Assembly: GCA_028687415.1 (NCBI GenBank)
Contig: JAQUAC010000014.1
Location: 1 to 18,162 of the forward strand
Source: Acidocella sp.
GTDB lineage: Bacteria; Pseudomonadota; Alphaproteobacteria; Acetobacterales; Acetobacteraceae
Reading direction: 5' to 3'
DNA length: 18,162 bases
Shown: positions 1 through 7,802 of the stretch, one piece after another
Layout of the letters: each line of letters starts with the position of its first letter
How positions within the stretch are numbered: position 1 is the stretch's first letter
The notes under the pieces: generated by a model
The model's database searches: none
Told to the model about the DNA's origin: nothing
Seen by the model: the letters and a program-made list of their open reading frames with translations, nothing else
Translations under genes and position numbers: made by a program

Positions 1-605
1 GGCATATCGAGGTGATCTTCTCCCGCCTGGCAGCACCGCAGCAGATGCTCCCCGGCGGGCACCATCAGGTTTACCTGACCGATGCGCATATCTATGAGAT
101 CGACCCGCAAAACCCGCAAAACGACCAGATCCTGAACGTGCAGGGCGTCTCCGTGAACCCCGACACCACCGATATAAGCGCGCCGGGCTACAGTTCCGTC
201 GCCGCCAGCACACGGCGCCTTGCCAGCTCCACCGCGCCGGCAGACATTGCCGAGTTCCAATGGCGGCTCTCCACCGGCATCTCAACCCTGCTGCTCGGCC
301 TGCTCGGCGTGCCGATGAGCCGCACCCGCCCCCGGCGGAGCAAATACGCCAAATTCGGCCCGGCGATCCTGATCTATTCAGCCTATTACCTGCTCTGCAC
401 CTCGGCACGGACATGGGTCGAGCACGGCGCCGTCGGCAAATTCCCCGGCCTGTGGTGGGCGCCCTGCTTGCTCGCGCTGTTCCTGCTGGGCGCCACTTAT
501 GAACCTTATCTGCGAGGCAAGCTCCTGAACCGCCAGATCCGCCAGAGACAAACGCACATGGCACAACTCGCCCTGAAACCGCTTGGCAGCCCCGATGCTA
601 CTTGA
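1..605 (+). CDS. lptF: LptF, LPS export permease (5'-truncated)
   Basis: This is the C-terminal part of the LptF permease, an inner-membrane subunit of the LptB2FG complex that extracts lipopolysaccharide and feeds it to the periplasmic bridge. The reading frame is open from base 3, so the gene begins before the window; the GTG at position 12 is internal. About 200 residues remain. They comprise the end of the periplasmic beta-jellyroll (around HHQVYLTDAHIYEI), then a linker and three hydrophobic helices. A conserved cytoplasmic turn, GVPMSRTRPRRSKYAK, lies between the first two helices, as in other LptF proteins. The stop codon overlaps the start of lptG by 11 bp, the usual lptF-lptG order. 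Identification rests on this order and on recognition of the YjgP/YjgQ C-terminus. Confidence 0.9.
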   Translation, partial: HIEVIFSRLAAPQQMLPGGHHQVYLTDAHIYEIDPQNPQNDQILNVQGVSVNPDTTDISAPGYSSVAASTRRLASSTAPADIAEFQWRLSTGISTLLLGLLGVPMSRTRPRRSKYAKFGPAILIYSAYYLLCTSARTWVEHGAVGKFPGLWWAPCLLALFLLGATYEPYLRGKLLNRQIRQRQTHMAQLALKPLGSPDAT

Positions 606-1785
606 CCGTTATATCGGTGGCCTCACGCTCCGGGCCTTCCTCATCATCTCCATCGGGCTGACCGCCCTGTTCAGCCTGCTCACCTTCGTCGAGCAGCTCA
701 GCTATGTCGGGCGTGGGAATTACCGGGTGACCGACGCGCTGATCTACGTGCTGCTCACCGCCCCGTACCGGCTGCTGCAACTTACCCCTGTCTCCATGCT
801 GCTGAGTACGCTGCTGGCACTGGGCACGCTGGCCCGCGCCTCGGAGCTGACGGCGTTCCGCAGCCTTGGCATCTCGGAGGCGCGCATTATCGGCGCAGTG
901 CTGAAGCTCGCCTTCCCCATCATCGTGGCGCTATTCCTGGTGGCACAGTTCGTCGTTCCCCCCACCCAGCAGCTGGCGCAACGGCAGCAGGCAGCGGCGC
1001 TGAACGATGCGGTGCCGCTGCTCAGCGCCGACGGCTTCTGGGCCGAGAACAACCGGCAATACCTGAACGTGCAGGATTTCGGGTACGGCAACGTGATGGA
1101 GGGCATCGAGATCTACAGCTTCGGGGATGACGGCACCCTGCACAGCTACATCCACGCCGACCGCGCGGATATCGAGCCGGACGGCACTTGGCTGCTGACC
1201 GGCGTGCTGCGCAAGCAGGTCGTGTCCTCACAGTTCATCACTCAGAAATTCGCCTCGCTGGGTTGGAACTCGTTCATCTCCGGCCGCGAGGTGCAGTTGC
1301 TCACGTTACCGCCGGAGACCATGCCGCCCGTGGCGCTGTACGAGTACATCCAAGGGCTGAAGCGGCTGCACCAGCAGGCAATCCGCTATGAGCAGAAATT
1401 CTGGACGATGGTCAGCATTCCGCTCTCCATCCTGGCCATGGTGCTGATCGCCGCTCCCTTCGTCTTCGGCACGCAGCGCTCACAGAGCGCCGGGCGGCAA
1501 CTGTTCATCGGCACCATTCTCGGCGTTGTCTTCCTGCTGAGCCAACAAATTACCAGCTATCTCGGCCTGCTGCTGGACCTGAACCCAGCGGTGTCGGCTC
1601 TCGCTCCCACATTGCTGCTACTGGGCCTCGGGGGGTATCTGCTCCAGCGCCAGCACGACCTGCTGGCGCGCCCCTCACATTTCCCCCAATTCCTCGAGAA
1701 ATTGCCGATAGCGCGCGCGCTGTTTGGCAAGCAAAACGATGAGGATGAAGCCAAGTCCGACGATCTCAAACACGAAGTAAAATAG
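595..1785 (+). CDS. lptG: LptG, LPS export permease
   Basis: This is the second permease of the LptB2FG lipopolysaccharide exporter in the inner membrane. The N-terminus (LLDRYIGGLTLRAF, then a hydrophobic helix) and the cytoplasmic segment ELTAFRSLGIS are family hallmarks. Three N-terminal helices, a periplasmic domain of about 170 residues and three C-terminal helices follow in order. I prefer ATG 595 (396 aa) over TTG 583, because MLLDRYI is where the family normally begins; there is no strong ribosome-binding site, so translation is probably coupled to lptF. The last 35-40 residues, after LLQRQHDLL, are a charged tail that looks longer than usual. That tail is encoded in the 111-bp stretch that also encodes the C-terminus of the opposite-strand phosphatidyltransferase. 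Confidence 0.92.
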   Translation: MLLDRYIGGLTLRAFLIISIGLTALFSLLTFVEQLSYVGRGNYRVTDALIYVLLTAPYRLLQLTPVSMLLSTLLALGTLARASELTAFRSLGISEARIIGAVLKLAFPIIVALFLVAQFVVPPTQQLAQRQQAAALNDAVPLLSADGFWAENNRQYLNVQDFGYGNVMEGIEIYSFGDDGTLHSYIHADRADIEPDGTWLLTGVLRKQVVSSQFITQKFASLGWNSFISGREVQLLTLPPETMPPVALYEYIQGLKRLHQQAIRYEQKFWTMVSIPLSILAMVLIAAPFVFGTQRSQSAGRQLFIGTILGVVFLLSQQITSYLGLLLDLNPAVSALAPTLLLLGLGGYLLQRQHDLLARPSHFPQFLEKLPIARALFGKQNDEDEAKSDDLKHEVK

Positions 1786-2586
1786 CGGCACCTGCAACAA
1801 GGCGGCGGCGGCGATGGCAAGCGTGCGGTAATTCGCGGATAATATAGCCCATTGACGCACCGCCGGGGCGAAAGCCTCGCGGTAGCGCTGGCGGATGAGC
1901 GCATCACTTGCCGGGCGCGCCGCCAAAATCTTGGCAAGTGTCCGATGAAAGGCGAGAGCGTCCCCGGCTACCAGCATCTGCATCCGCGTATACCGGCGAT
2001 GGATTATATCCGGCATGCGTTGCATGAACGAGACACCCTGGCGGCGCGGCGGCGCCTGCAACTCCGGCAGTGCCGCGGATTTCCGTCCCCAGCCCCAAAA
2101 GTTATATTCTTGCCGCTGCATCTCATAGGCAGCGGATTGCAGCGCGTGGCAAATTCCGGAGACCGCCACCAGCCACCACACCCAACCGCCAAGGTCGCGG
2201 CTCAGAGTCACCGCCAGCCCCACGTAAACAGCGGCGAAGGTGACGTAGTCGCAAATCCCGTCCAGCACCTTGCCGAGATCGGAATAGGATTTGGTCAACC
2301 GGGCGAGCTGGCCGTCGGCGCCGTCCAAGATATGCCAGGACAGCATCAGGGCAAACCCGGCCACCGCGCACCAGCGCTCATGGTAGCCGCTATAGGCCAC
2401 CCCGGCCAAAACGCCGCAGGCCATGCCGCCAATGGAAACAGTATTGGGGGAGATACCCAGCCGGGCGAACAACTTCACCAGCTTGGCGGAGATCGGGTGA
2501 ATGAAATAGAGGTTGGTGACATCCTCGATTTCGGACGTGCGGCGAACCGGTTCGGCTCCCGCCGCCCCGGCCGGCTCATTGTTCAT
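1675..2586 (-). CDS. CDP-alcohol phosphatidyltransferase, probable CDP-inositol-using
   Basis: This is an integral membrane enzyme of the CDP-alcohol phosphotransferase family, which moves a phospho-alcohol from a CDP-linked donor to a hydroxyl acceptor and releases CMP. The full family signature is present: D88, D91, G92, A95, R96, G105, D109 and D113 of 303 residues, where the aspartates bind metal and CDP. Hydrophobic helices flank it (about 47-67, 72-87, 114-128, 136-152 and 255-286). A polar insert of roughly 90 residues (155-245) lies between helices and is presumably cytoplasmic. I chose ATG 2586 because GGTGGA precedes it at good spacing and the upstream extension reads like non-coding sequence. 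It lies 22 bp after the cytidylyltransferase gene, so the likely donor is CDP-inositol. The acceptor could be diacylglycerol, ceramide or inositol phosphate; the sequence does not decide which. The 3' end runs 111 bp into lptG. Confidence 0.85.
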   Translation of the reverse strand: MNNEPAGAAGAEPVRRTSEIEDVTNLYFIHPISAKLVKLFARLGISPNTVSIGGMACGVLAGVAYSGYHERWCAVAGFALMLSWHILDGADGQLARLTKSYSDLGKVLDGICDYVTFAAVYVGLAVTLSRDLGGWVWWLVAVSGICHALQSAAYEMQRQEYNFWGWGRKSAALPELQAPPRRQGVSFMQRMPDIIHRRYTRMQMLVAGDALAFHRTLAKILAARPASDALIRQRYREAFAPAVRQWAILSANYRTLAIAAAALLQVPLFYFVFEIVGLGFILIVLLAKQRARYRQFLEELGEM

Positions 2587-2608
2587 GGGATGATCCACCG
2601 TGCTGGCG

Positions 2609-3325
2609 TCAGAGCTGCCCGGTCGCGAGCAACTTCTCGGCCTTGGCGAAAGCGACAGGGTCATCGACATCGACCCACAACCGGTCGCCAATGTTGAAAA
2701 CCCGAGCCTTGTTCCAGCGCGCGAGCACGTTCATGGCACCGGAGATGCTGTCATCCCCATGCGCCTGGCTCTCCTCCAGCGCGTCGAACATCACCGGCGT
2801 GCACAGGAACACGCCCGTGTCGAACGCGTTGAAGTCGCGGATGACCTTGCCGATATGCTCCAGTCTGTCGCCGGTGCATTTCACGCGGGTCACGTCCTCG
2901 GGGTCGTTCAGCGGGTTATCGATATTGAAATCCACGGCCAGCGTCACGGTCTCTGGCACCACGGGTTCCGCCATCAGGCTGCGGAAGATCTCCGGGTCCA
3001 CCAGATGGTCACACATGGTTAGCAAAAACGGCTCATCGAGAAACTGTTTGGCGGCAAGCACGGAAATGCCGTTGGCGCGATCCCAGCCACGGTTGAAAAT
3101 CCGCGTGACATGGATGTTCTCTCGCGCGGAGAACTCCCCCAGCTTCGTCTGCAATTCTTCCGCCCGGTAGCCGGTGACGACGAGAAAATCGTCAACACCG
3201 GCATTATGGGCAGTCTTTATCACGCGCTCGATCAGCGGCACGCCCTTGATAGGAATCAGCGGCTTCAGCTCGCCTTTTTCCCGCAATCTCGTGCCCTGAC
3301 CAGCCGCGACAATGAGGCACTTCAT
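2609..3325 (-). CDS. CTP:inositol-1-phosphate cytidylyltransferase
   Basis: This nucleotidyltransferase of 238 residues is predicted to make CDP-inositol from CTP and inositol-1-phosphate in the cytoplasm. The nucleotide-binding start is clear: GQGTRL at 9-14 and K21 in the KPL motif. Metal-binding D106 sits in TMCDH, and a second acidic cluster WVDVDDP begins at 217. The central run NGISVLAAK, the TMCDH motif and the segment IGKVIRDFNAFDTGVF resemble the cytidylyltransferase domain of archaeal di-myo-inositol phosphate synthesis (recalled, not searched). The ATG overlaps the stop of the inositol-phosphate synthase gene by 4 bp (ATGA), so the two are translationally coupled, which supports inositol phosphate as substrate. 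A general sugar-phosphate nucleotidyltransferase is the main alternative. Confidence 0.82.
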   Translation of the reverse strand: MKCLIVAAGQGTRLREKGELKPLIPIKGVPLIERVIKTAHNAGVDDFLVVTGYRAEELQTKLGEFSARENIHVTRIFNRGWDRANGISVLAAKQFLDEPFLLTMCDHLVDPEIFRSLMAEPVVPETVTLAVDFNIDNPLNDPEDVTRVKCTGDRLEHIGKVIRDFNAFDTGVFLCTPVMFDALEESQAHGDDSISGAMNVLARWNKARVFNIGDRLWVDVDDPVAFAKAEKLLATGQL

Positions 3326-4458
3326 GAAACGGCAGAGACTTTCAGCAGCGCCGGACGGGTGCGGATGAACTCTTCGGTCATCTCATAGGCTACATCATCC
3401 GTGAACTGCGCGGGCGGGTGCTTGCAGAAATAAGCGCTCGGCCCGGCCAGCACGCCGCCAATGCCGGCTTCCAGCGCCAGTTTGCAGCAACGGATCATGT
3501 CAATGACCACGCCAGCGGAATTCGGTGAATCCTGCACCGAGAGGCGCAGTTCCAAATCCATCGGCACATCGCCGAACAGCAGGCCTTCCATGCGGATGAA
3601 GGCGATCTTGTTGTCGTTCTGCCAGGGCACGTAGTCGCTGGGGCCGATATGGATGTTCTCGTTCTCCATGCGGGTCTTGGCGACGGACTGCACGGCTTCC
3701 GTCTTGGACTTCTTCTTGGAAGCCAGGCGTTCCTGGTTCTTCATGTTCAGGAAGTCCGTGTTGCCGCCAGTGTTGAGCTGGTAGGTGCGCAGCATTTTTA
3801 CGCCGCGCTTGGCGAACAAATCGGTCAGCACGCGGTGGGTGATGGTGGCGCCGAGCTGGGACTTGATGTCGTCACCGATGATCGGCAGGTTGCGCGCCTT
3901 GAAGCGATCGGCGAACACCTTATCGCTGGCGATGAACACCGGCATGTTGTTGATGAAGCCCATACCAGCTTCCAGCGCGCACTCGGCATAGAAGCGGGCG
4001 GCCTTTTCGGACCCCACCGGCATGTAGTTCAGCAGAATCTCGGCGCCGCTGCTCTTCAGCGCGGCGACGATCTCGGCCTTGGTCAGCTCCTTGGCGTCTG
4101 AACGGACGAAGGTGCGGTCCTCGGCATAGGACGCCATATGCTCGGAGATGCCGTCCAGCACCTGGCCCATCTGCACGGTCACACCGCTATCCGGGAGGTC
4201 CTTCTGGAACACCGTCGTGCAGTTCGGCTTGGCGAAGATGGCGCGGTTCACTTCCTGGCCAACCTTACGGGCATCGACGTCGAACGCCGCGACCACCTGG
4301 ATGTCACACGGCTTGTAGCCGCCAATCTCGGTGTGCATCAGCCCAACCACACCCTCTCGGCAACGCTCCGGCGTGTAGTAGTAAATGCCCTGAATCAAGG
4401 AGCTGGCACAATTACCTACGCCAGCGATTGCGATGCGGATGCCGCCTTTATTCGCCAT
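3322..4458 (-). CDS. ino1: Inositol-3-phosphate synthase
   Basis: This enzyme converts glucose-6-phosphate to myo-inositol phosphate using tightly bound NAD+ and is the first step of inositol synthesis. The 378-residue length fits the short bacterial/actinobacterial type. The Rossmann fingerprint GVGNCASSL lies at residues 13-21. The QLNTGGNTDFLNM segment and the C-terminal NSAGVVIDMIRCCKLAL / GGVLAGPSAYFCKHPP segments are hallmarks of the family. I chose ATG 4458 over ATG 4470 because GAGG (minus strand of 4465-4468) stands at good spacing before it and actually overlaps the earlier candidate. It is first in a three-gene operon with the cytidylyltransferase and phosphatidyltransferase, so the product is probably destined for CDP-inositol and a lipid or solute rather than for catabolism. 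Confidence 0.93.
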   Translation of the reverse strand: MANKGGIRIAIAGVGNCASSLIQGIYYYTPERCREGVVGLMHTEIGGYKPCDIQVVAAFDVDARKVGQEVNRAIFAKPNCTTVFQKDLPDSGVTVQMGQVLDGISEHMASYAEDRTFVRSDAKELTKAEIVAALKSSGAEILLNYMPVGSEKAARFYAECALEAGMGFINNMPVFIASDKVFADRFKARNLPIIGDDIKSQLGATITHRVLTDLFAKRGVKMLRTYQLNTGGNTDFLNMKNQERLASKKKSKTEAVQSVAKTRMENENIHIGPSDYVPWQNDNKIAFIRMEGLLFGDVPMDLELRLSVQDSPNSAGVVIDMIRCCKLALEAGIGGVLAGPSAYFCKHPPAQFTDDVAYEMTEEFIRTRPALLKVSAVS

Positions 4459-4479
4459 AATAAACCTCATTTGTCTCTA

Positions 4480-4485
4480 ATTATA
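4480..4485 (-). promoter_or_regulatory. Probable -10 element of the inositol operon
   Basis: The minus strand reads a perfect TATAAT here, 21 bases before the chosen ino1 start, in otherwise GC-rich DNA. Transcription would begin near 4473 and give a leader of about 15 bases carrying the GAGG ribosome-binding site. I see no good -35 hexamer at 16-18 bases upstream, so the promoter may be activator-dependent or use a variant -35. Confidence 0.5.
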
Positions 4486-4676
4486 TCTGGGAAAACGGCA
4501 TTGCCGCGTTGTTTCGGGGGGTGCGCCTCTGTGGATTGGGGAATCGCGGCGGCACAGCCCCTTTGCATTCCCTGCTCATTAGGTCTGGTGCCGGACCCCC
4601 TCGATCCGGGCCAGCCATCTTCATCTTAGCCGTCGACAATCCACTTCTCCTGCCAAGCGCAGAATGGCCAAAAGCC

Positions 4677-4696
4677 GGCTCCAGATTCCTGGAACC
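4677..4696 (-). terminator. Candidate hairpin downstream of the glycosyltransferase
   Basis: The minus strand can form an 8-bp stem (GGTTCCAG / CTGGAGCC, one G-T wobble) with a 4-base GAAT loop. It is followed only by GGCTTTTGG, a short T run, so it is at best a weak intrinsic terminator. It lies about 190 bases after the glycosyltransferase stop and 220 before ino1, where separation of the two transcripts would be expected. Confidence 0.3.
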
Positions 4697-4881
4697 TTCG
4701 CCTCTTCGGCCTCATGAGCTACGGCGATCGTAGGGTCAGGTCGAATAACTGCGCGGGTATTTAGTCAGCCAACCTACCGCGTTGCCCCATGTGTCGCAAG
4801 TATGACAACAAGATGCTCCGCGCTTAATATTGATGCAGCCCCCAATACCCCGGCAATACGGCTCTATACCGGCAGTATGAT

Positions 4882-5850
4882 TCAGGATGCCGCCGGAAGG
4901 CGGCTAATGGAGGCGTAAACCAGTGCACTATAAAGCTGATTTTCCCGGTTTGCCCGCACGTAGTCAGGGTCGATTCCCGCCACGCGTGACTTTGTGCGCA
5001 CAGATGCATACCAGTGTACCACGCGCGTCTCAGCTGAAAGCACCTCGTCCAGCCGGGGACCAAGGCAGGGCCGGAACCAATGTTCGGAAATCTCCGGCGC
5101 CAACGGATAGAAGACGGCGGGCGGCAGGACCGTCAGCGTGCCAGGTGGGCAACGGTCCACAATCGTTTGCAGCAGGTCCGGCCCCAGCGCGTAGGGCTCA
5201 GCCAGGCGCGCCGACGGCAGCGCCACCATGGCGCGCAGATAATCCGCGAAGAGCGGCGCTCCCGCCTCCCCGCCCATGACAGCATTGTTAATACCGCGGA
5301 AGTACAGCCCCTGCACCCGGCGGAATAGCTTCCAGCCGCGCGGCAGCCGGCGCATCGCCTTGCGCATCACGTCCAGGGTCAGGTGCCGGGCCCATACCAA
5401 GGGCGAGCGCGAAGTCCGCACCCAATGCGGCCACACGATATATTCAGAGCCGACGAACTGCCTTGTCTCCAACAACGGCGGCAGCGGGGCGACGGTGATG
5501 GTGTCGAGGTCCAGATACACCCCGCCCTGTATATAAAGTATCGCCGCGCGCAGAACGTCCGAGCGCATCACCGGGCTGGTGAGCCGGCTGTATAGCGAGA
5601 TCAGCCCCTCCCCCAGCCCCAGCGCGGCCTCGGCGGGAGCCAGACAGGCGCGCGGATCGGTGCGGGAGAGGGTCACGCCTGAGGCTTGGCGCAGGGCGCG
5701 CAGCTCCGGGCCATCCTCCAGTTCGTCCGTGTGATGCAGGATAACCTCCTGCATCCCGCCGCGCTCGGCGGCGGAGAGCACCGCGAACACGTAAGCCCAC
5801 GGCAGTCGCGGGCCTATCCAACAAAAATGTATACGTCTGGGGATCGTCAT
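4882..5850 (-). CDS. DXD glycosyltransferase (Gly_transf_sug / OCH1-like)
   Basis: This protein of 322 residues transfers a sugar from a nucleotide-sugar donor. It opens with IPRRIHFCWIG (residues 3-13), the usual start of the Gly_transf_sug family. The core motif is SDVLRAAILYIQGGVYLDLD at 97-116, in which D114-L-D116 is the DXD motif that binds the metal and sugar nucleotide. A conserved VVHWY follows near the C-terminus. I see no signal peptide or clear membrane helix, so it is probably cytoplasmic or membrane-associated. The same superfamily includes yeast OCH1 and the SUR1/CSH1 enzymes that mannosylate inositol phosphorylceramide. It is transcribed alone, between the inositol operon and the acyl-AMP ligase, so a lipid acceptor is plausible. 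A role in O-antigen or capsule synthesis is the alternative. Confidence 0.82.
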   Translation of the reverse strand: MTIPRRIHFCWIGPRLPWAYVFAVLSAAERGGMQEVILHHTDELEDGPELRALRQASGVTLSRTDPRACLAPAEAALGLGEGLISLYSRLTSPVMRSDVLRAAILYIQGGVYLDLDTITVAPLPPLLETRQFVGSEYIVWPHWVRTSRSPLVWARHLTLDVMRKAMRRLPRGWKLFRRVQGLYFRGINNAVMGGEAGAPLFADYLRAMVALPSARLAEPYALGPDLLQTIVDRCPPGTLTVLPPAVFYPLAPEISEHWFRPCLGPRLDEVLSAETRVVHWYASVRTKSRVAGIDPDYVRANRENQLYSALVYASISRLPAAS

Positions 5851-5897
5851 ATGAATTGCTGGCCTGCCGGGAGTCCGGTATGAAGCTAAGTCAGCGC

Positions 5898-5926
5898 TGC
5901 TATGCCAAAGCCGGATTCAGTGTCAA
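5898..5926 (-). promoter_or_regulatory. Candidate promoter of the glycosyltransferase
   Basis: The minus strand carries a perfect TTGACA (5921-5926), followed after 16-17 bases by CATAGC or ATAGCA as a modest -10. The predicted start of transcription is near 5890, giving a leader of about 40 bases. The gap 5851-6032 is a divergent intergenic region; I did not find an equally good promoter for the plus-strand ligase gene. Confidence 0.42.
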
Positions 5927-6032
5927 TCGCGCCACACTGCCCCCTGCTCTGCGCCTTACCGCCAGCTCACGGGGCTGCGTCGGGCGAACGGGCATTGCCA
6001 TTCTCCCCTGACTCTGTTAGCCGGGGAGGATC

Positions 6033-7802
6033 GTGTCGCAGCAATATTTCCTTCATATGACTGAACCCACCCCAACTTACCATCCGGGTCGAGTCAAGCG
6101 TTATGCCGATTTCGGCACCATCGCCGAGGCGTTGGATTACGCAGCGCAGGGGCCGACAGGCCTCAATTTTTATTCCGGCAAGGGTGCTCTCGTCGAGGTT
6201 CTCCCTTACCACAAGCTGCGTGAGCAGGCGATCAGCCTAGCCCAACGCATGCTTGGCGCCGGGCTGCATCCGGGCGACCGGGTGGGGCTCGTGGCGGAAA
6301 GCGATGGCGATTTCGCCCGCGCCTTCTTCGCCTGCCAGTATGCCGGGCTAGTGCCAGCCCCGCTGCCACTGCCTGCCGCGTTCGGCGGCAAGGAAGGTTA
6401 CATCTCCTACCTGCGCCGCATGGTTCAGGGGGCCGATGCGCATGCCGTGTTCGGCCCAGCCGTGCTGGAAGCCTGGTTGGCCGAGGCCGTCACCGGACTC
6501 GACCTCAAGCTCGCCGGCACCATCGCTCTGCTTGATAATGTCGCCCCCATGGAAGCCCCCCTGCCCGCGCAGGACCAGGATTCCCTGGCCTATCTGCAGT
6601 TCTCCTCAGGCAGCACGCGCTTTCCGCTCGGTGTTGCGGTTACACAGCGCGCCTTCATGGCCAATGCACATTACATGGCGCATGACGGGCTTGAGGTGAC
6701 TGATGAAGATCGTGGCGTCTCCTGGCTGCCCTTCTATCACGACATGGGCCTCGTCGGCTTCCTGCTGATGCCCATGGCCTGCCAGATGTCGGTGGACATT
6801 CTCCCCCCTCGGGAATTCGCCCGCCGGCCGCTGCTCTGGCTGAGCCTCATCACCCGCAACCGCGGTACCATCTCTTTCAGCCCCTCCTTCGGCTACGAGC
6901 TTTGCGCGCGCCGCGCGCAGACCGCCTCTACGGACGATCTCGATTTGTCCAGCTGGCGCCGCGCCGGCATTGGCGGCGATATGATCCGTCCGAACGTGCT
7001 GACCCGCTTCGCCGAGCGCTTCGGCGCGTGCGGCTTCAAGGCTGGTGCCTTCGTGCCCTGTTACGGCATGGCCGAGGTCACGCTGGCACTGAGCTTCACC
7101 CCCGCCGGTCAGGGCGCACTGGAAGATGTCATTGACGGCATTATTCTGGAGCAAGAACATCGCGCCGTGCCCGCACGAGCCAACACCGAGCGCACCCGCA
7201 CCTTCGTGCTCTGCGGCAAGGTTCTGCCCAACCACGAGATCGAGGTCCGCGATGAGCAGGACAAGATCCTGCCCGACCGCCTAGTGGGGCGTATCTTCGT
7301 GCGCGGCCCCAGCCTGATGCTCGGCTATTTCGGCGCGCCGGAAGAAACCCAGCGCGTGCTAACCGCTGGCGGCTGGCTCGACACGGGTGATCTCGGTTAC
7401 CTCGTCAACGGTCAGATCGTCATCACCGGCCGGGCCAAGGATCTCGTGATCGTCAATGGCCGTAATGTCTGGCCTCAGGATCTGGAATGGGCCGCCGAGG
7501 CGGAAATTCCCGCCCTGCGCAGTGGCGACGTCGCGGTGTTCTCTGTCGATAACGGCATGGAGGAAGAGGTTGTGGTGCTGGTGCAGTGCCGCGTCACCGA
7601 CCCCGCCGCACGCGAGAAGATGATCCTCGATATCTCCAAATTCTTCCGTGGCCGCCATGGGCTGGAGACGCGGGTGGTACTGGTGCCACCGCACAGCCTG
7701 CCGCAGACCTCCTCCGGCAAGCTCAGCCGCAGCCGCGCCCGCACCATGTATCTCGACGGCGTCTTCAACCGCAGCGCCGCACAGGTCTACGCCGCCGAAT
7801 GA
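6033..7802 (+). CDS. Fatty-acyl-AMP ligase / acyl-ACP synthetase
   Basis: This ANL-superfamily enzyme of up to 589 residues activates a fatty acid with ATP. Members of the FAAL branch hand the acyl-AMP to an acyl carrier protein rather than to CoA. FAAL-type features are the P-loop FSSGSTRFPLGV (190-201), where the usual TTGxPK is altered, and WLPFYHDMGL (231-240). CYGMAEV, DTGDLGYL and the C-terminal SSGKLSR with catalytic K563 complete the fold. GTG 6033 has GGGGAGGA only 2-3 bases before it, which is tight; ATG 6057 is an alternative without a ribosome-binding site. The stop overlaps the next gene by ATGA. A ligase of this type sits beside the ceramide reductase gene in Caulobacter-type sphingolipid clusters, so it probably supplies acyl-ACP for ceramide synthesis. 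Confidence 0.85.
   Translation: MSQQYFLHMTEPTPTYHPGRVKRYADFGTIAEALDYAAQGPTGLNFYSGKGALVEVLPYHKLREQAISLAQRMLGAGLHPGDRVGLVAESDGDFARAFFACQYAGLVPAPLPLPAAFGGKEGYISYLRRMVQGADAHAVFGPAVLEAWLAEAVTGLDLKLAGTIALLDNVAPMEAPLPAQDQDSLAYLQFSSGSTRFPLGVAVTQRAFMANAHYMAHDGLEVTDEDRGVSWLPFYHDMGLVGFLLMPMACQMSVDILPPREFARRPLLWLSLITRNRGTISFSPSFGYELCARRAQTASTDDLDLSSWRRAGIGGDMIRPNVLTRFAERFGACGFKAGAFVPCYGMAEVTLALSFTPAGQGALEDVIDGIILEQEHRAVPARANTERTRTFVLCGKVLPNHEIEVRDEQDKILPDRLVGRIFVRGPSLMLGYFGAPEETQRVLTAGGWLDTGDLGYLVNGQIVITGRAKDLVIVNGRNVWPQDLEWAAEAEIPALRSGDVAVFSVDNGMEEEVVVLVQCRVTDPAAREKMILDISKFFRGRHGLETRVVLVPPHSLPQTSSGKLSRSRARTMYLDGVFNRSAAQVYAAE

Larger units (their letters stand above)
4459..4881. other. Non-coding stretch between ino1 and the glycosyltransferase
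   Basis: These 423 bases hold no convincing gene. Short open frames on both strands have no ribosome-binding site and no recognisable protein features. Base composition is less GC-rich than the neighbours. The stretch contains the ino1 -10 element at its left end and one hairpin (4677-4696). A small RNA or a decayed gene cannot be excluded. Confidence 0.6.

Noticed and set aside
583..594. TTG start for lptG at 583
   Set aside because: It would add four residues (MAAP) before the conserved MLLDRYI start. ATG 595 is the more usual beginning for the family.
1852..2697. 281-residue open frame on the plus strand
   Set aside because: It lies antisense to the phosphatidyltransferase gene, which has the full family signature. 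The translation is low-complexity, rich in His, Pro, Gly and Arg, and shows no recognisable domain.
4509..4733. Small plus-strand open frame in the non-coding stretch
   Set aside because: It has no ribosome-binding site and no recognisable features, and chance frames of this length are common at this GC content.
4889..4904. GCCGCC-GGAA-GGCGGC hairpin at the 3' end of the glycosyltransferase gene
   Set aside because: The stem lies inside the last codons and is not followed by a T run on either strand, so it is not a credible intrinsic terminator.
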